From: Stutzerimonas balearica DSM 6083
GTDB taxonomy: Bacteria; Pseudomonadota; Gammaproteobacteria; Pseudomonadales; Pseudomonadaceae
Assembly (NCBI RefSeq): GCF_000818015.1
Contig: NZ_CP007511.1
Coordinates: 3,668,501 to 3,732,500, forward strand
DNA length: 64,000 nucleotides
Direction of reading: 5' to 3'
In this document: positions 19,465 through 28,330 of the stretch, piece after piece
Numbering within the stretch: position 1 is the stretch's first letter
How the letters are laid out: every line of letters starts with the position of its first letter
Position numbers and translations under genes: made by a program
The notes under the pieces: model-generated
Seen by the model: only the letters and a program-made list of their open reading frames with translations
What the model was told of the DNA's origin: nothing
Databases searched by the model: none

Positions 19465-20078
19465 GATTGCTCGGCTTCGCCCTGGTGGATCTCGCCGAGC
19501 AGGTGCCCAAGCTTGCCGGCCTTGGTCGCCAGGTACTTGCGGTTGTAGGGGTTGTGCGCGATCTGCAACGGCTTGCGCTCGGCAATGCGGATGCCGAAGC
19601 CCTGCAAGGCCTTCATCTTGCGCGGGTTGTTGGTCATCAGCTTGATCTCGCGGATGCCCAGGTGCTCGAGCATCGGCAGGCAGATGGCGTAGTCGCGCAT
19701 GTCGGGCGCAAAGCCCAGACGCTCGTTGGCCTCCACCGTATCGGCGCCGCCATCCTGCAGCTCATAGGCGCGGATCTTGTTCAGCAGGCCGATGCCACGG
19801 CCCTCCTGCCGCAGGTAGAGCAGCACGCCGCGCCCTTCGGCCGCGATGGCCTGCAGCGCGGCCTCCAGCTGTGCACCACAGTCGCAGCGCAGGCTGAACA
19901 GCGCGTCACCGGTCAGGCATTCGGAATGCAGACGGCCCAGCACCGGCTCGCCGTCCGCCACATCGCCCATCGTCAGCGCAACATGCTCCTTGCCCGTATC
20001 CTGGTCGAGAAATCCATGCATGGTGAACACGCCGAACGGCGTCGGCAGTTTGGAGGCAGCGACGAAAACGACAGACAC
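19461..20078 (-). CDS. ribA: GTP cyclohydrolase II
   Basis: A 205-residue enzyme that opens GTP to the first riboflavin intermediate (a diaminopyrimidine ribosyl phosphate), releasing formate and pyrophosphate. Zinc ligands Cys54, Cys65 and Cys67 (SECLTGD, RCDCGAQ) sit at the same positions as in E. coli RibA, and the active-site RQEGRGIGL is intact. It lies apart from the main rib cluster, in front of a small membrane-protein gene. This complete copy matters because the RibBA protein at 23446-24522 has lost these cysteines. Confidence 0.96.
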   Translation of the reverse strand: MSVVFVAASKLPTPFGVFTMHGFLDQDTGKEHVALTMGDVADGEPVLGRLHSECLTGDALFSLRCDCGAQLEAALQAIAAEGRGVLLYLRQEGRGIGLLNKIRAYELQDGGADTVEANERLGFAPDMRDYAICLPMLEHLGIREIKLMTNNPRKMKALQGFGIRIAERKPLQIAHNPYNRKYLATKAGKLGHLLGEIHQGEAEQS

Positions 20079-20189
20079 GGGCGGAACCCCAGAGACGGAA
20101 AAGCGGATATTGTAACATCAACTCGCTGCGGCAGAGCGTAGGCCGAATGCTGTTCGGGGCATTCAGCCGGTCGATCGCAGAGCCTCGTC

Positions 20190-20843
20190 CTACAGCTTCG
20201 ATTCCAGCATGAGCATGCCCTGCTCCTCGCGCCAGCTGACCCGATTGAGGAAACTCATGCCCAGCAGCGCATCGGTCGGCGCATCCCCCTGCACCACCAC
20301 CGCTTCGACGCCAAGCACCTCGATGGCGCCAACCTTGACCCGGTTCAGATGGACCCGCCAGGCCTTTGCCGTGCCGCTCGCCGTGCTCACCACCATCGGC
20401 TTGCCGTCGACCCGGTGATCGATGCCCAGCCGGCGCGCCTGGTTCTCGTTGATCGCCACGGACGTCGCGCCGGTGTCGACGAGAAACTGCACCGGCTGGC
20501 CGTCGATCGAACCGGCCACCCAGTAGTGGCCACCGAGCCCCTTGGCCACACTCAGCTGCGTGCGTGCCGGCGCAGCATAGCCACCGGAATACTCACGGCT
20601 GAGCTCGTAGCGACGCTCGACGCCGTCGACCCGAAGCACCGCGCCACGGGCATCGGCGCTGACCACCTCGACGCCGCCGGGACCTCGCCCGCCAACGCGC
20701 ACCAGCTTGCGCTGGCCATCGACATTGAGCACTGCGGCATTGGGAAACAACCCGACCACCTGCACGCTCGAGGCACTCTGGGCAACCGGAGGCAGCAGTG
20801 AAAGCAGGCAGGCGAACAGCAGGTTGGCGCGGCGCATGGTCAT
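20190..20843 (-). CDS. Periplasmic retropepsin-like aspartic protease (clan AA)
   Basis: A 217-residue protein. Residues 1-23 are a signal peptide (ending AQSA). The C-terminal half has a single retroviral-type catalytic motif, FLVDTGATSVAIN (Asp near 124), and the later DALLGMSFLNRV loop; the short length implies a homodimer. This is the TIGR02281-type group of bacterial secreted aspartic proteases. The substrate is unknown. ATG 20843 is preferred, with ATG 20837 also possible. Confidence 0.83.
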   Translation of the reverse strand: MTMRRANLLFACLLSLLPPVAQSASSVQVVGLFPNAAVLNVDGQRKLVRVGGRGPGGVEVVSADARGAVLRVDGVERRYELSREYSGGYAAPARTQLSVAKGLGGHYWVAGSIDGQPVQFLVDTGATSVAINENQARRLGIDHRVDGKPMVVSTASGTAKAWRVHLNRVKVGAIEVLGVEAVVVQGDAPTDALLGMSFLNRVSWREEQGMLMLESKL

Positions 20844-20917
20844 CCATCTCACGGTCGGAACAGGGGCACGATCTTCCGTCAGGCAGAGTTACCCTGCCGC
20901 GACCTGCCGCACAATCA

Positions 20918-21481
20918 TCAGCCCAGCGCGACGATCAGCCCCTGCAGCACCGCCCAGGCCGCCACCCCGGCAAGGATGTCGTCGAGCATGATGCCCAACC
21001 CGCCATCGACATGGCGGTCGACCCAGCTGATCGGCCAGGGCTTGAGGATGTCCATCACGCGGAACAGCACGAAGCCGGCGAGCAGCCAGTGCCAGCCGGC
21101 CGGCACCAGCCAGAAGGTGATCCAGATACCGACGAACTCGTCCCAGACGATGCCCTCGTGGTCGTGCACACCCAGGTCCCGCGCCACCTTGCCGCACAGC
21201 CAGACGCCGAACACCAGGCCCGCCGCCAGCAGCACCGCGTACGCCCAGCCGGGCAGCAGTTGCCAGAGCGGCACGAACAGCAGCGCCACCAGCGAGCCCC
21301 AGGTGCCAGGGGCCTTGGGCATCAGCCCGGAACCGAAGCCGAAGGCCAGGTTCTGCCAGGGGTTGCGCCATATCGCGGGGCGCACTTCGTCGCTGGTGGC
21401 CTGGTGTATTTCGCTCAAGACTCGGTCCTTTTCTATGTACGGATCGGCCTGCCGGAACTCAGCCGAAATGGGTGTAGCCAT
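20918..21481 (-). CDS. pgpA: Phosphatidylglycerophosphatase A
   Basis: A 187-residue inner-membrane enzyme that dephosphorylates phosphatidylglycerol phosphate to phosphatidylglycerol. The family features LMPKAPGTWGSL (about 53-64) and the acidic metal site EGIVWDEFVGIW (109-120) are intact, and the C-terminal LDDILAGVAA is typical. It starts inside the end of thiL (overlap 23 bases), so it is coupled to it; no strong Shine-Dalgarno is visible. An internal start would cut the N-terminus, which varies in the family. Confidence 0.92.
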   Translation of the reverse strand: MATPISAEFRQADPYIEKDRVLSEIHQATSDEVRPAIWRNPWQNLAFGFGSGLMPKAPGTWGSLVALLFVPLWQLLPGWAYAVLLAAGLVFGVWLCGKVARDLGVHDHEGIVWDEFVGIWITFWLVPAGWHWLLAGFVLFRVMDILKPWPISWVDRHVDGGLGIMLDDILAGVAAWAVLQGLIVALG

Positions 21482-22418
21482 GCGCGGTGACGCGGATTTC
21501 ATCACCCGCGGTATCGACCAGAGCCACGCCCTGTCCCGCCTCGACCCGGCCGATCGGCCACAGCGGCCAGCCGGCTTCGAGCAAAGCGGGCAACTCGGCG
21601 GGCGGCAGGGTGAACGCCAACAGGTAGTCGTCGCCGCCGGCCAGCGCACAGCGCTCGGCCTCTGCCGTGCCGAGCAGTGCCACCGCGGCCGGCGACAGCG
21701 GCAGGCGCGATTGCTCGACGACCAGCCGCACGCCCGAGGCGCGGGCGATGTGGCCACAGTCGGCAAGCAGGCCGTCCGAGATGTCCAGCGCCGCACTCGC
21801 CCTGCCGCGCAGCGCCTCGCCGAGGGCCAGCTGCGGCTCGGGCGACCAGTAGCGCGCCAGCAAGTGCTCGGCCACGGCCGGCTCGGCCTTTTGCTCGCCG
21901 AGCACCAGCGGCAAGGCCGCCGCGCCCTCGCCGAGCACACCGCCGACGCAGAGCAGATCGCCCGGCCGTGCACCGTGCCGGGTCAGGGCCTGCCCCGCGG
22001 GGACGCGACCGAACACGGTGACCGTCAGGCACAACGGCCCGCAGGTGGTGTCCCCGCCAAGCAGACGCATGCTGCAGGCCAGTGCCATCTCGTCGAGGCC
22101 GCGGGCGAACTCGCCGAGCCAGAGCGGATCGGCCGACGGCAAGGTCAATGCGAGGGTGAAGCCGATGGGCGCAGCGGCCATCGCCGCCAGATCGCTGGTG
22201 GCCACCGCCAGGGCGCGCTGGCCGAGCAGGAAGGGGTCGCAGCCGTCGGGAAAATGCACGCCGGCGACCAGCGTATCGGTAGACACCGCCAGCTGCTCGC
22301 CAGGGGGCAACTGGAGCAGGGCGCAGTCATCGCCGATGCCAAGCACGACTTCGCCGCCGGACCTGGCACAGGCCGCGGCGGCGAAGTAATGGCGGATCAG
22401 CTCGAACTCACCCAGCAA
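21459..22418 (-). CDS. thiL: Thiamine-monophosphate kinase
   Basis: A 319-residue enzyme that phosphorylates thiamine monophosphate to the active diphosphate with ATP. ATP and Mg motifs GIGDDCALL, STDTLVAGVHF, GGDTT and DISDGLLAD and the late GGDDYLL are all present. I chose the TTG at 22418, which gives the family start LGEFELI and clears the nusB stop by 10 bases; a GTG at 22457 would overlap nusB and add 13 residues. Thiamine and flavin genes next to nusB and pgpA form a typical gammaproteobacterial cluster. Confidence 0.92.
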   Translation of the reverse strand: MLGEFELIRHYFAAAACARSGGEVVLGIGDDCALLQLPPGEQLAVSTDTLVAGVHFPDGCDPFLLGQRALAVATSDLAAMAAAPIGFTLALTLPSADPLWLGEFARGLDEMALACSMRLLGGDTTCGPLCLTVTVFGRVPAGQALTRHGARPGDLLCVGGVLGEGAAALPLVLGEQKAEPAVAEHLLARYWSPEPQLALGEALRGRASAALDISDGLLADCGHIARASGVRLVVEQSRLPLSPAAVALLGTAEAERCALAGGDDYLLAFTLPPAELPALLEAGWPLWPIGRVEAGQGVALVDTAGDEIRVTAHGYTHFG

Positions 22419-22428
22419 GGCGCGGGCC

Positions 22429-22914
22429 TCAGCGCTTCTGGCTGCGCACTTCGGCACTGCGCAGGGACGGCGCCAGCTTGTCCAGCACGCCGTTGACGAA
22501 CTTGTGCCCGTCGGTGGCGCCGAAGGTCTTGGCCAGCTCGATGCCCTCGTTGATCACCACGCGGTAGGGCACGTCGATGCGCTTCATCAGCTCGTAGGTG
22601 CACAGGCGCAGGATCGCCAGTTCCACCGGGTCCAGCTCGTCGAGGGCGCGGTCCAGGTGCGGGGTAATCGCCTGATCGACATCGCCCTTGTTGCGCGCCA
22701 CACCGTTGAGCAGCTCATGGAAGTAGGCGCCGTCGACACCGCTGAAATCGTTGTCGACGCGAAACTGCGCTTCGATCTCGTTGAGGCTCTGGCCGGCCAT
22801 GTGCCACTGGTACAGCGCCTGCATCGCCAGGCTGCGCGCGACCCGGCGGGTCGCGATCTTACCCTTGGCCTTGGGCTGCGGGGCGTCCTGGCTGTCGTCG
22901 CGGTTCAGACTCAC
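22429..22914 (-). CDS. nusB: Transcription antitermination protein NusB
   Basis: A 161-residue all-helical protein that binds boxA RNA with S10 (NusE) and supports rRNA transcription. The family core includes [12 protein letters not shown] near 26 and [11 protein letters not shown] near 122. It starts with GTG at 22914, overlapping the ribH stop as GTGA. The N-terminal 22 residues are acidic and variable. rpsJ, encoding its partner S10, is in this window at 62645. Confidence 0.95.
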   Translation of the reverse strand: MSLNRDDSQDAPQPKAKGKIATRRVARSLAMQALYQWHMAGQSLNEIEAQFRVDNDFSGVDGAYFHELLNGVARNKGDVDQAITPHLDRALDELDPVELAILRLCTYELMKRIDVPYRVVINEGIELAKTFGATDGHKFVNGVLDKLAPSLRSAEVRSQKR

Positions 22915-23387
22915 TTGGCCTCCAGCTGCGCGAGCAGGCTCACCATTTCCAGTGCGGAGAGTGCGGCTTCGGTGCCCTTGTTGCCGGCCTTGGTGCCGGA
23001 ACGCTCGATGGCCTGCTCGATGGAGTCGACGGTCAGCACGCCGAAGGCAACCGGCACACCGAATTCCATGGATACCTGTGCCAGGCCCTTGGTGCACTCG
23101 CCGGCGACATATTCGAAGTGCGGCGTGCCGCCACGGATTACCGCGCCAAGCGCGACGATGGCGTCGTATTCACCCTGCTGGGCGACCTTTTGTGCAACCA
23201 GTGGAATCTCGAAGGCGCCCGGGGCGCGGATCAGCGTGATGTCGTCCTCGCGAACGCCGTGGCGCACCAGCGCATCGACCGCGCCGCTGACCAGGCTCTC
23301 GACGACGAAGCTGTTGAAGCGGCCCACTACCAGGGCGTACTTGCCTTGCGGGGCGATGAAGGTACCTTCGATGGTCTTCAGGGGCAT
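22911..23387 (-). CDS. ribH: 6,7-dimethyl-8-ribityllumazine synthase
   Basis: A 158-residue enzyme that joins the pyrimidinedione with 3,4-dihydroxy-2-butanone 4-phosphate to make the riboflavin precursor. Family motifs [14 protein letters not shown] (23-36), APGAFEIPL (55-63), [14 protein letters not shown] (81-94) and GVLTVDS are complete; the catalytic His is in HFEYV. It follows ribBA across a strong hairpin (23416-23442) and overlaps nusB. The same gene is often called ribE in Pseudomonas. Confidence 0.97.
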   Translation of the reverse strand: MPLKTIEGTFIAPQGKYALVVGRFNSFVVESLVSGAVDALVRHGVREDDITLIRAPGAFEIPLVAQKVAQQGEYDAIVALGAVIRGGTPHFEYVAGECTKGLAQVSMEFGVPVAFGVLTVDSIEQAIERSGTKAGNKGTEAALSALEMVSLLAQLEAK

Positions 23388-23415
23388 GGGTGAATTCTCA
23401 TCTCTTAAAGAACGA

Positions 23416-23442
23416 AAGGCGCCGCGGTCTGCGCGGCGCCTT
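23416..23442 (-). terminator. Hairpin between ribBA and ribH, terminator or attenuator
   Basis: On the minus strand a perfect 10-bp stem (AAGGCGCCGC / GCGGCGCCTT) with a 7-base loop is followed by TTCGTTCTTTAA. It is GC-rich and T-followed, as in an intrinsic terminator, yet lies inside what looks like one riboflavin operon. It may reduce read-through into ribH-nusB or stabilise a processed 3' end. Confidence 0.65.
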
Positions 23443-23445
23443 GGA

Positions 23446-24522
23446 TTATTCGGCCGGGACGTATTCTACAACTTCCAGGTCGAAGCCGGATATCGCATTG
23501 AACTTCATTGGCGAGCTCATCAGGCGCATCTTGCGCACGCCCAGATCGCGCAGGATCTGCGAGCCGGCGCCGACGGTGCTGTAGGTGCTCGGCGTCTTCG
23601 GTTCCTCGCGCAGGTTGGCGAGGATCTGCTCGCCGCCGGGCTGATGGCCGAGCAGCAGCACCACGCCGGCGCCGGCCTCGGCGACCTGGGCCATGGCCGC
23701 GCGCAGGCTCCAGCGCCCCGGCTGGCGGACCATCAGCAGGTCGCGCAGCGGGTCCATATTGTGCACGCGCACCAGGGTCGGCTGCTCGGGCTGGATCGCC
23801 CCCAGGGTCAGCGCCATGTGCACGTCGCCTTCGACCGAGTCGCGGTAGGTCACCAGGTTGAACTGGCCGAGTTCGCTGTCCAGCGGCTGCTCGGAAACGC
23901 GCTCGACGGTACGCTCGTGCAGCAGACGGTAGTGGATCAGGTCGGCGATGGTGCCGATCTTCAGGTCATGCTCGGCGGCGAACACCTCGAGCTCCGGGCG
24001 TCGGGCCATGGTGCCGTCGTCGTTCATGATCTCGCAGATCACCCCGCTCGGCTCGAAGCCGGCCATGCGCGCCAGGTCGCAGGCGGCCTCGGTGTGGCCG
24101 GCACGGGCGAGCACACCGCCGGGCTGCGCCATCAGCGGAAAGATGTGCCCGGGGCTGACGATGTCTTCGGCCTTGGCGTTCTTCGCCACTGCAGCTTGTA
24201 CGGTGCGCGCGCGGTCGGCGGCGGAAATGCCGGTGGTCACGCCCTCGGCGGCTTCGATCGACACGGTGAACTTGGTGCCGAAGCCCGAGCCGTTGCGCGG
24301 TGCCATCAGCGGCAACTTGAGCAGTTCGCAGCGCTGACGGCTCATGGGCATGCAGATCAGGCCGCGCGCGTGCTTGGCCATGAAGTTGATGTGCTCGGCG
24401 GTCACGCATTCGGAGGCGATGATGATGTCGCCCTCGTTCTCGCGGTCCTCGTCATCCATGAGGATGACCATCTTGCCGGCGCGGATGTCTTCGATCAGTT
24501 CTTCTGCGGTATTCAGGGCCAT
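23446..24522 (-). CDS. ribBA: 3,4-dihydroxy-2-butanone 4-phosphate synthase with degenerate GTP cyclohydrolase II domain
   Basis: A 358-residue protein. Residues 1-200 form a complete RibB domain: [10 protein letters not shown] (23-32), the stretch from HARGLICMP and the catalytic HTEAACDL. This makes the four-carbon unit of riboflavin. Residues 205-358 follow the GTP cyclohydrolase II fold, but the zinc motif HSECLTGD reads HNMDPLRD and RCDCGAQ has no cysteines, so this half should not hydrolyse GTP. The separate ribA at 19461 supplies that step. The start at 24522 follows ribC by 10 bases. Confidence 0.94.
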   Translation of the reverse strand: MALNTAEELIEDIRAGKMVILMDDEDRENEGDIIIASECVTAEHINFMAKHARGLICMPMSRQRCELLKLPLMAPRNGSGFGTKFTVSIEAAEGVTTGISAADRARTVQAAVAKNAKAEDIVSPGHIFPLMAQPGGVLARAGHTEAACDLARMAGFEPSGVICEIMNDDGTMARRPELEVFAAEHDLKIGTIADLIHYRLLHERTVERVSEQPLDSELGQFNLVTYRDSVEGDVHMALTLGAIQPEQPTLVRVHNMDPLRDLLMVRQPGRWSLRAAMAQVAEAGAGVVLLLGHQPGGEQILANLREEPKTPSTYSTVGAGSQILRDLGVRKMRLMSSPMKFNAISGFDLEVVEYVPAE

Positions 24523-24532
24523 GCTGGCAGTC

Positions 24533-25195
24533 TCACTTGTTCAGGTAGCCGTGTTCGGCGAGGAAGGCTTCGCTGATGCCGTTCGGGCTCGGCTCGGCGG
24601 CCTTGTCGCCCAGCAGCAGGCGCTCCAGGTAGCGCGCCAGCAGGTCCACTTCGAGGTTGACCCGACGGCCCGGCCGATAGTCGGCCATGATCGTCTCGGC
24701 CAGGGTGTGCGGCACGATGGTCAGCTCGAACTCGGCGCCATTGACCGCATTGACCGTGAGGCTGGTGCCATCGACGGTGATCGAGCCCTTGAGCGCGATG
24801 TAGCGGGCCAGCTCGCGCGGTGCGCGGATGCGGAACTGCACGGCGCGGGCGTTATCCTCGCGGGCGACGATCTCGCCGACGCCATCGACATGGCCGCTGA
24901 CCAGATGCCCGCCGAGGTGGCTGGTAGGCGTCAGGGCCTTTTCCAGGTTGACCCGGCTGCCGGTCTTGAGGTCGACGAAGGCGGTGCGCGCCAAGGTCTC
25001 GCGGCTGACATCGGCCCAGAAGCCGTCGCCGGGCAGCTCCACCGCGGTCAGGCAGACGCCGTTGACCGCGATGCTGTCGCCGAGCTTGACGTCAGCCAGG
25101 TCGAGCTTGCCGGTGGATACATAGACGCGCACGTCGCCGCCCTTGGGCGTCATCGCGCGGATGCTGCCGATCGCTTCGATTATTCCGGTGAACAT
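24533..25195 (-). CDS. ribC: Riboflavin synthase, alpha chain
   Basis: A 220-residue enzyme that dismutates two lumazine molecules to riboflavin. It is built of two lumazine-binding repeats, each starting with a GI/GHV segment: MFTGIIEAIG at 1 and LVSGHVDGVG near 98. NGVCLTAV and DGTSLTVN are the matched substrate motifs. It has its own GGGAGG site four bases before ATG 25195, and it is overlapped by a 16-codon leader ORF. The FMN riboswitch lies directly upstream. Some nomenclatures call this gene ribE. Confidence 0.96.
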   Translation of the reverse strand: MFTGIIEAIGSIRAMTPKGGDVRVYVSTGKLDLADVKLGDSIAVNGVCLTAVELPGDGFWADVSRETLARTAFVDLKTGSRVNLEKALTPTSHLGGHLVSGHVDGVGEIVAREDNARAVQFRIRAPRELARYIALKGSITVDGTSLTVNAVNGAEFELTIVPHTLAETIMADYRPGRRVNLEVDLLARYLERLLLGDKAAEPSPNGISEAFLAEHGYLNK

Positions 25196-25230
25196 GTGGC
25201 CTCCCTGTCGAGGCCGAGGAACGAATGCAT
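25180..25230 (-). CDS. Possible 16-codon leader ORF overlapping the ribC start
   Basis: An ATG at 25230 follows AGGAG with an 8-base spacer and opens a 16-residue frame (MHSFLGLDREATCSPE) ending in TAA at 25182-25180, past the ribC ATG in another frame. The AGGAG is the distal arm of the hairpin at 25241-25259. If translated, it could couple FMN control of ribosome entry to ribC. No family is expected for a peptide this short. Confidence 0.4.
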   Translation of the reverse strand: MHSFLGLDREATCSPE

Positions 25231-25240
25231 TCAGTGAACT

Positions 25241-25259
25241 CCTGTTTGTGAAAAACAGG
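25241..25259 (-). promoter_or_regulatory. Hairpin masking a Shine-Dalgarno upstream of ribC
   Basis: On the minus strand CCTGTTT and AAACAGG pair perfectly around a five-base TTCAC loop. The 3' arm runs into AGGAG, the ribosome binding site of the leader ORF. It lies about 55 bases downstream of the FMN aptamer and is a likely expression platform. Confidence 0.6.
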
Positions 25260-25314
25260 GCAATGCAGATCGCAGGGACTGGCCCGCCGCCGAACGGCGC
25301 CGCCTGAACATCCC

Positions 25315-25455
25315 GCTCTCTCTCATCCGGACTATGACCGTCGGCTCCGGAATCGCACCGGATCTGCTGACCTCGCCGATCAGGCGGCGAGCGCTCGCGG
25401 GCTGGGCTTGCGCCATCACCGCCGGTGGGGAATTTCGCCCCGCCCTGAGAACGTC
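25315..25455 (-). ncRNA. FMN riboswitch (RFN element)
   Basis: Read on the minus strand, the ordered conserved blocks of an RFN element are present: TCTCAGGGCGGGGCGAAATTCC near the 5' end, CCCACCGGCGGTGAT, AGCCCGCGAGCG, GGTCAGCAGATCCGGTG, ATTCCGGAGCCGACGGT and the closing ATAGTCCGGATGAGAGAGA. It should bind FMN and reduce expression of ribC and the genes downstream. It sits between ribD and ribC, so ribD and nrdR lie outside its control. Confidence 0.96.
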
Positions 25456-25560
25456 GGGCCTCGCGGCCCGGGCGAGTTTTTATCACAAATGCGCACAAGG
25501 TGCAGCCAAACGCAGCGATTCGGTGTCCCGCGCCGGTCACCCGGCCTGGCGCGGCGCCCT

Positions 25561-26658
25561 CTACTTCGGCGTTGCGACGATCTTCCAGTCCCCGCCTACC
25601 GCGCGAATATCGCGGATGCAGAGTTCGCGCGCCTCGCTCATGCGCTCGAGCGGCAACTCGAGCAGCGGCCGCGCCGAAGAACCGAGGAACTTGGCGGCGA
25701 CGAACAGCTGGTATTCGTCGATCAGGCCCTGCGCGGCGAAGGCGCCGACCAGGCGCGGGCCGGCCTCGACCAGCACCTCGTTGGCGCCTCGCGCGGCCAG
25801 CTCGCCAAGCAGGGCTGCGAGATCGACGCGCCCCTCGCCAAGCGTCAGCAGCTCGTGGCCGGCAGCGCGGTAGGGCGCGGCGTCGACCGAAGCGGCGGCA
25901 GCCACCAGCGCCGGCCCGGCCTGGAAGAACGGCGCGCCCAGCGGCACCCGCCCGCGCCCATCGACCAGCACCCGCAGCGGCGGGCGCGACAGTGCCAGCG
26001 CCGTCTGCGCCTCATCCAGCCCCAGCTCGGCGCCGCGCACGGTCAGCCGCGCGCCGTCCATCAGCACGGTATCGGCGCCGGTCAGCACCACGCTGGCGCG
26101 GGCGCGCAGGCGCTGCACCTCGGCGCGGGCCGCCGGTCCGGTGATCCACTGGCTCTCGCCGCTGGCCATCGCGGTGCGCCCGTCCAGGCTCATCGCCAGC
26201 TTGGCGCTGACGAACGGCAGGCCGCTTTCCATGCGTTTGATGAAACCGCGGTTGAGTTCGCGCGCCTCGCCCTCCAGCACCCCGCTGGCGACCTCGATGC
26301 CGACGCTGCGCAGCAGCGCCAGGCCGCGCCCGGCGACCTGCGGATTGGGGTCCTGCATGGCCGCCACCACGCGACCGACGCCAGCGGCGACCAGCGCTTC
26401 GGCGCAAGGTGGCGTACGCCCGTGATGGCTGCAGGGTTCCAGGGTGACGTAGGCGGTGGCGCCGCGGGCCTGCTCGCCGGCCTGGCGCAGGGCATGCACT
26501 TCGGCGTGCGGCTCGCCGGCGCGTAGGTGCCAGCCCTCGCCGACCAGCTGGCCGTCCTTGACGATCACACAGCCGACCCGCGGGTTCGGGTGGGTGGAAT
26601 ACAGGCCCTGGCGCGCCAGCTGCAGCGCGCGGGCCATCCACGCCTGATCGGGCAGCAT
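25561..26658 (-). CDS. ribD: Bifunctional riboflavin deaminase/reductase RibD
   Basis: A 365-residue enzyme for two steps: deamination of the pyrimidine ring and reduction of the ribosyl side chain with NADPH. The N-terminal deaminase has the zinc site HAEVHAL (His51) and PCSHHGRTPPC (near 76-86). The C-terminal reductase (about 147-365) includes KLAMSLDGRTA and, near the end, EVLVEAGPRLVGAF. It overlaps nrdR as TGATG and is separated from ribC by the FMN riboswitch region. Confidence 0.95.
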   Translation of the reverse strand: MLPDQAWMARALQLARQGLYSTHPNPRVGCVIVKDGQLVGEGWHLRAGEPHAEVHALRQAGEQARGATAYVTLEPCSHHGRTPPCAEALVAAGVGRVVAAMQDPNPQVAGRGLALLRSVGIEVASGVLEGEARELNRGFIKRMESGLPFVSAKLAMSLDGRTAMASGESQWITGPAARAEVQRLRARASVVLTGADTVLMDGARLTVRGAELGLDEAQTALALSRPPLRVLVDGRGRVPLGAPFFQAGPALVAAAASVDAAPYRAAGHELLTLGEGRVDLAALLGELAARGANEVLVEAGPRLVGAFAAQGLIDEYQLFVAAKFLGSSARPLLELPLERMSEARELCIRDIRAVGGDWKIVATPK

Positions 26659-27125
26659 CAGGCCTTGCCCGGATCGCGCGAGGACAGCCGTTCGATCTCC
26701 TCGCGGAACTCGTTGAGGTCCTGGAAGCGGCGGTAGACCGAGGCGAAGCGGATGTAGGCGACCTCGTCGAGCTTCTGCAGCTCGGCCATCACCAGCTCGC
26801 CGAGCACGCGCGACTTGACCTCGCGCTCGCCGGTGGCGCGTAGCTGATGCTTGATGTGGCCAATGGCGGCCTCGAGGCGCTCGACGCTCACCGGGCGCTT
26901 CTCCAGTGCACGCTGCATGCCGGCACGCAGCTTGTCCTCGTCGAACGGCTGGCGGCTGCCATCGGACTTGATCAGACGCGGCATCACCAGTTCGGCGGTT
27001 TCAAAGGTGGTAAAGCGCTCGCCGCAGGCCAGGCATTCGCGGCGCCGACGGACCTGGTCGCCTTCGGCCACCAGACGGGAGTCGATGACCTTGGTGTCAT
27101 GCGCGCTGCAGAAGGGACAATGCAT
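26658..27125 (-). CDS. nrdR: Transcriptional repressor NrdR
   Basis: A 155-residue repressor of ribonucleotide reductase genes. The N-terminal zinc ribbon has Cys3, Cys6, Cys31 and Cys34 ([16 protein letters not shown]), and the ATP-cone domain follows ([18 protein letters not shown]). It senses the ATP/dATP state and binds NrdR boxes. The ATG at 27125 gives the invariant family start; the frame is open upstream without similarity. Coupling with ribD is common in gammaproteobacteria. Confidence 0.96.
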   Translation of the reverse strand: MHCPFCSAHDTKVIDSRLVAEGDQVRRRRECLACGERFTTFETAELVMPRLIKSDGSRQPFDEDKLRAGMQRALEKRPVSVERLEAAIGHIKHQLRATGEREVKSRVLGELVMAELQKLDEVAYIRFASVYRRFQDLNEFREEIERLSSRDPGKA

Positions 27126-27242
27126 GGTGACATTCGTGGTCAGAGTGTGAGGAGCGCCATGGTAGCGCATCGCCCAGGCAAGACAAACGAGGGCGCAGTA
27201 CCATGCCGTATGCCCTGCCACTGCCCCGCCGGAGGAGCCTTC

Positions 27243-27665
27243 GTGCCGTTTCGTCCCATCCTTTTCAGCGCCGTCCTGCTTGCCGTTGCCGGCTGCGGCA
27301 GCCAGCCGAGCGAGGCGCCGGTGCAGCCGGTCGAGCTGCCAGTGCAGCAGTCGGACATCCTCAACCAGCTGCAGGGCCGACTGATCGGCGTTCCGGCCGG
27401 CAGCCAGGTCGAACTGGCCCTGCTGGAAGTCGACCGCCGCGACCAGCCCGACCGCCTGCTCAGCTCGCTACAGCTGCAAGGCCAGGGCGAGCCGCTGCCG
27501 TTCGCCCTGCAGTTCAACCCCGAGGCCTTTCCGGCCGGACGCACGGTCGAGCTGCGCGGCCGCGTGACCCGCGCGGGCCAACTGATCATGCGCCTGCCGG
27601 CGATCCCCATCGAAAGCGCCGGCAGCCAGGCGCTCGGCGATCTGCGCCCGGTGCCGGCGCCATGA
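27243..27665 (+). CDS. YbaY-family lipoprotein
   Basis: A 140-residue lipoprotein starting at GTG 27243 after GGAGGAG. The lipobox VAGC puts the lipidated cysteine at residue 19. The body ([14 protein letters not shown]..., [23 protein letters not shown]) fits the YbaY/YscW-type beta fold found in gammaproteobacterial lipoproteins. Its role is not settled. It overlaps the methyltransferase by ATGA. Confidence 0.82.
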   Translation: MPFRPILFSAVLLAVAGCGSQPSEAPVQPVELPVQQSDILNQLQGRLIGVPAGSQVELALLEVDRRDQPDRLLSSLQLQGQGEPLPFALQFNPEAFPAGRTVELRGRVTRAGQLIMRLPAIPIESAGSQALGDLRPVPAP

Positions 27666-28330
27666 CCCCGCCGCGCGAGCTGCAACAGGCGCTGGCCGCC
27701 CTGCTCGGCGATGCACGCCTGGCCGCCGAGACGCTACCAGGCACCGATCTGCGCCTGTGGCTGATCGATGCGGCGAACATGGATCGCGCCTTCAGCCCAG
27801 ACGAAACCCGGCGCATCCTCGAGGAGCCACCCTACTGGTGTTTCTGCTGGGCCAGCGGCCTGGTCCTGGCGCAGTGGCTGGCCGAGCATCCCGAATGGGT
27901 GCGTGGCCGGCGTGTGCTGGACTTCGGCGCCGGTTCGGGCGTCGCCGCAATCGCCGCGGCCAAGGCGGGTGCGGCCGAAGTGGTGGCCTGCGATCTCGAT
28001 CCGCTGGCGCTGGCGGCCTGCCGCGCCAATGCCGCGCTGAACGAGGTTCAGCTGAGCTACTCGGCGGACTTCTTCGCCGAAGCCGATCGCTTCGACCTGA
28101 TCATCGTCGCCGACGTGCTCTACGACCGCGCCAACCTGCCGCTGCTCGACCAGTTTCTCAGCCGCGGCCGCGAGGCGCTGGTGGCCGACTCGCGGGTGCG
28201 CGACTTCGCCCACCCGCTGTACCAGCGCCTTGGCATGCTCGAAGCCTGCACCTGGCCGGACCTCGCCGAACCAGAGGAATTTCGCCGGGTCAGCCTCTAC
28301 CACGCCCGCCGCGCAGAGGCGGCAGCATGA
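27662..28330 (+). CDS. Class I SAM-dependent protein methyltransferase, ETFB-lysine type
   Basis: A 222-residue methyltransferase. The SAM-binding motif I is VLDFGAGSGVAAIAAAKAG (about 85-103), followed by ACDLDPLA and the post-motif DLIIVADVLYD. The region before it (EEPPYWCFCWASGLVLAQWL) resembles the ETFB lysine methyltransferase group (COG3897), which modifies electron-transfer flavoprotein beta in other organisms. The target here is unknown. Both ends overlap neighbours by ATGA, suggesting a three-gene translational unit. Confidence 0.85.
   Translation: MTPPRELQQALAALLGDARLAAETLPGTDLRLWLIDAANMDRAFSPDETRRILEEPPYWCFCWASGLVLAQWLAEHPEWVRGRRVLDFGAGSGVAAIAAAKAGAAEVVACDLDPLALAACRANAALNEVQLSYSADFFAEADRFDLIIVADVLYDRANLPLLDQFLSRGREALVADSRVRDFAHPLYQRLGMLEACTWPDLAEPEEFRRVSLYHARRAEAAA

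Noticed and set aside
22504..24576. 690-codon open frame on the plus strand
   Set aside because: It runs antisense through nusB, ribH and ribBA and has no family motif.
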